Source: Mycobacterium sp.
GTDB lineage: Bacteria; Actinomycetota; Actinomycetes; Mycobacteriales; Mycobacteriaceae
Length of the DNA stretch: 7,271 nt
Assembly (NCBI GenBank): GCA_020438915.1
Contig: JAGQTR010000144.1
Span: forward strand, 1-7,271
Direction: 5' to 3'
The translations under genes were made by a program, and so were the position numbers. Each line of letters opens with the position of its first letter. Position 1 is the first letter of the stretch. The notes beneath the pieces are model-generated. The model was not told where the DNA came from, searched no databases, and worked only from the letters and a program-made list of their open reading frames with translations. Below are positions 6,075-7,271 of this stretch, in pieces.

Positions 6075-6751
6075 CGCCGGACGACAATGTCGGAAGCACT
6101 GTCGAGCACCTCGGCCGCGGTCCGCTCACCCGCGACGAACTCGCCGCCGCGGTGGCCCGCGACATCCCGGCCGGATCGGTGGTCAACCTCGGCATCGGCC
6201 AGCCCACGACCGTCGCCGAACACCTGCGGACCGACAGTGGGATCCTGCTGCACACCGAGAATGGCATGTTGGGGATGGGGCCCGAAGCCCGCGACGACGA
6301 AGCCGATCCCGACCTGACCAATGCCGGCAAGATTCCCGTCACCGAGCTTGCGGGCGCAGCCTACTTTCATCATGCTGACTCGTTCGCGATGATGCGAGGC
6401 GGGCACCTTGATGTCTGCGTGATGGGCGCTTTTCAAGTCTCCCACCGTGGCGACCTTGCCAATTGGAGCACCGGTGCACCGGAAGCGATTCCAGCAGTCG
6501 GTGGAGCGATGGACCTCGCTATTGGCGCCAAGGCCGTCTACGTCATGATGTCGTTGTTCAACAGGGATGGCGTAGCCAAACTCGTGCCGGAGTGCAGCTA
6601 TCCGCTGACCGGCCTGCGGTGCGTCAGCAGGGTGTACACCGATCAGGCAATTTTCCAGCTCGATGCCGACACTGGTGTCACAGTTCTCGAAACATTCGGA
6701 ATCGGTCTCGCCGAGTTGATTGCCAGTCTGCAACTCCCGACAAGCACTTGA
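6071..6751 (+). CDS. pcaJ: 3-oxoadipate CoA-transferase subunit B
   Basis: Catalytic subunit of the heteromeric CoA-transferase with PcaI. The 226-residue protein shows VVNLGIGQPTTVAEHL (37-52) and the family I signature LHTENGMLGMG (60-70), in which Glu63 is the residue that forms the glutamyl-CoA thioester intermediate. GGHLDVCVMGAFQV and GGAMDL are further conserved blocks. The ATG overlaps the pcaI stop (ATGA). Compared with typical PcaJ proteins, which begin close to the TRDELA helix, there are about 18 extra N-terminal residues, and no in-frame ATG or GTG lies between the start and that helix. It is the last gene of the operon and ends 22 bp from the convergent ald stop, with no recognisable terminator hairpin between. 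Confidence 0.95.
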   Translation: MTPDDNVGSTVEHLGRGPLTRDELAAAVARDIPAGSVVNLGIGQPTTVAEHLRTDSGILLHTENGMLGMGPEARDDEADPDLTNAGKIPVTELAGAAYFHHADSFAMMRGGHLDVCVMGAFQVSHRGDLANWSTGAPEAIPAVGGAMDLAIGAKAVYVMMSLFNRDGVAKLVPECSYPLTGLRCVSRVYTDQAIFQLDADTGVTVLETFGIGLAELIASLQLPTST

Positions 6752-6773
6752 GCGCCCGTCAGTTCGTGACCGG

Positions 6774-7271
6774 CTAATCCAGCACGGTTGCGCAGTCGGT
6801 GAACGGCAGGTCAAGGTCGCTGGCCACTTGCTCGGACAGCAGCGCGCCGTCGTGGGTCGAAAGCCCCTTCGCCAGTGCGGCATCGGCCCGGCAGGCAGCC
6901 TTCCAGCCCTTGTCAGCGAGCTCGAACACGTATGGCGCGGTGGCATTGGTCAACGCGAAGGTCGACGTGCGGGGCACTGCTCCGGGCATGTTGGCCACGC
7001 AGTAGAAGATGGTGTCGTGCACGGCAAATGTCGGGTCGTCGTGGGTGGTTGGCCGGGAGTCCTCGAAGCAACCGCCCTGGTCTATCGCGACGTCGACCAG
7101 CACCGCACCCGACCTCATTTGGGCCACAGTCGAATTGGTGACCAGCTTGGGTGCCTTCGCCCCGGGTACGAGCACGGCGCCGATGACGAGGTCGGCTGCC
7201 TTTACGGCGTCCTCGAGTTCCAACCTCGACGAGTAGCGAGTCTCGATGCTGCCGTCGTACTCGGCGTCGAT
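6774..7271 (-). CDS. ald: Alanine dehydrogenase, C-terminal 165 residues (runs off the right edge)
   Basis: NAD-dependent L-alanine dehydrogenase interconverts alanine and pyruvate plus ammonia. The visible part contains GAVLVPGAKAPKLV, the strongly conserved VDVAIDQGGCFEDSRPTTHDDPTF, the FYCVANMPGAVPRTST block and the TNATAPYV segment, all very close to M. tuberculosis Ald. If the full protein has the same 371-residue length, the Asp in AIDQGG falls at position 270, the known catalytic aspartate. The roughly 206 N-terminal residues with Lys75 and His96 lie outside the window. Genes are convergent here, so ald is not part of the pca operon and marks the cluster's boundary with core-genome DNA. 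Confidence 0.96.
   Translation of the reverse strand: MDAEYDGSIETRYSSRLELEDAVKAADLVIGAVLVPGAKAPKLVTNSTVAQMRSGAVLVDVAIDQGGCFEDSRPTTHDDPTFAVHDTIFYCVANMPGAVPRTSTFALTNATAPYVFELADKGWKAACRADAALAKGLSTHDGALLSEQVASDLDLPFTDCATVLD

Noticed and set aside
6752..6773. Terminator between pcaJ and ald
   Set aside because: The 22-bp sequence contains no stem-loop or T-tract that I can see.
6020..6946. 308-aa open frame on the minus strand across pcaJ and the ald 3' end
   Set aside because: It is antisense to clearly conserved pcaJ and ald sequence, has no recognisable domain, and looks like an open frame caused by high GC content.
1..7271. Previously undescribed system, mobile element, CRISPR array or RNA gene
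   Set aside because: All long conserved frames belong to known families in a coherent catabolic operon, and no direct-repeat arrays, transposase sequence, tRNA-like folds or large unexplained gaps were found.

Overview
The window is GC-rich actinobacterial DNA and carries a nearly complete aromatic-acid catabolic cluster, the protocatechuate branch of the beta-ketoadipate pathway. A Mycobacterium/Mycolicibacterium-like host is inferred from three things: the close resemblance of the alanine dehydrogenase fragment at the right edge to the M. tuberculosis enzyme, the tightly overlapping genes, and a pcaH start that looks leaderless. Species cannot be settled from the sequence alone.

Layout. 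(1) Left edge, + strand: the last 18 codons of an upstream gene, possibly a dihydrodiol dehydrogenase of the short-chain dehydrogenase family, overlap by 4 nt a complete class II aldolase-fold gene, probably 3,4-dihydroxyphthalate decarboxylase (phtC-like). (2) On the minus strand, converging on that gene, lies an IclR-family regulator (819-1568). (3) A 77-bp divergent spacer (1569-1645) holds a candidate promoter overlapped by an imperfect inverted repeat. (4) Seven + strand genes follow, in the order pcaH-pcaG-pcaB-pcaD-pcaC-pcaI-pcaJ (1646-6751). Every junction overlaps by 4 or 8 nt except a 22-nt gap before pcaI, which is itself spanned by a 9-codon mini-ORF. (5) At the right edge, on the minus strand and convergent, is the C-terminal part of alanine dehydrogenase (ald), an ordinary housekeeping gene that marks the end of the cluster.

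How it works together. If the left-hand genes belong to a phthalate pathway, they deliver protocatechuate. PcaHG opens the ring to 3-carboxy-cis,cis-muconate. PcaB lactonises this to 4-carboxymuconolactone, PcaC decarboxylates it to the enol-lactone, PcaD hydrolyses that to beta-ketoadipate, and PcaIJ transfers CoA from succinyl-CoA. The final thiolase (pcaF) is not in the window. The IclR protein is the likely local regulator.

I found no mobile element, CRISPR array, RNA gene or undescribed system. The points worth a second look are at the level of gene architecture: separate pcaD and pcaC where many actinobacteria have a fused pcaL, the mini-ORF bridge, the promoter/operator arrangement, and the junction of a probable phthalate module with the pca module.
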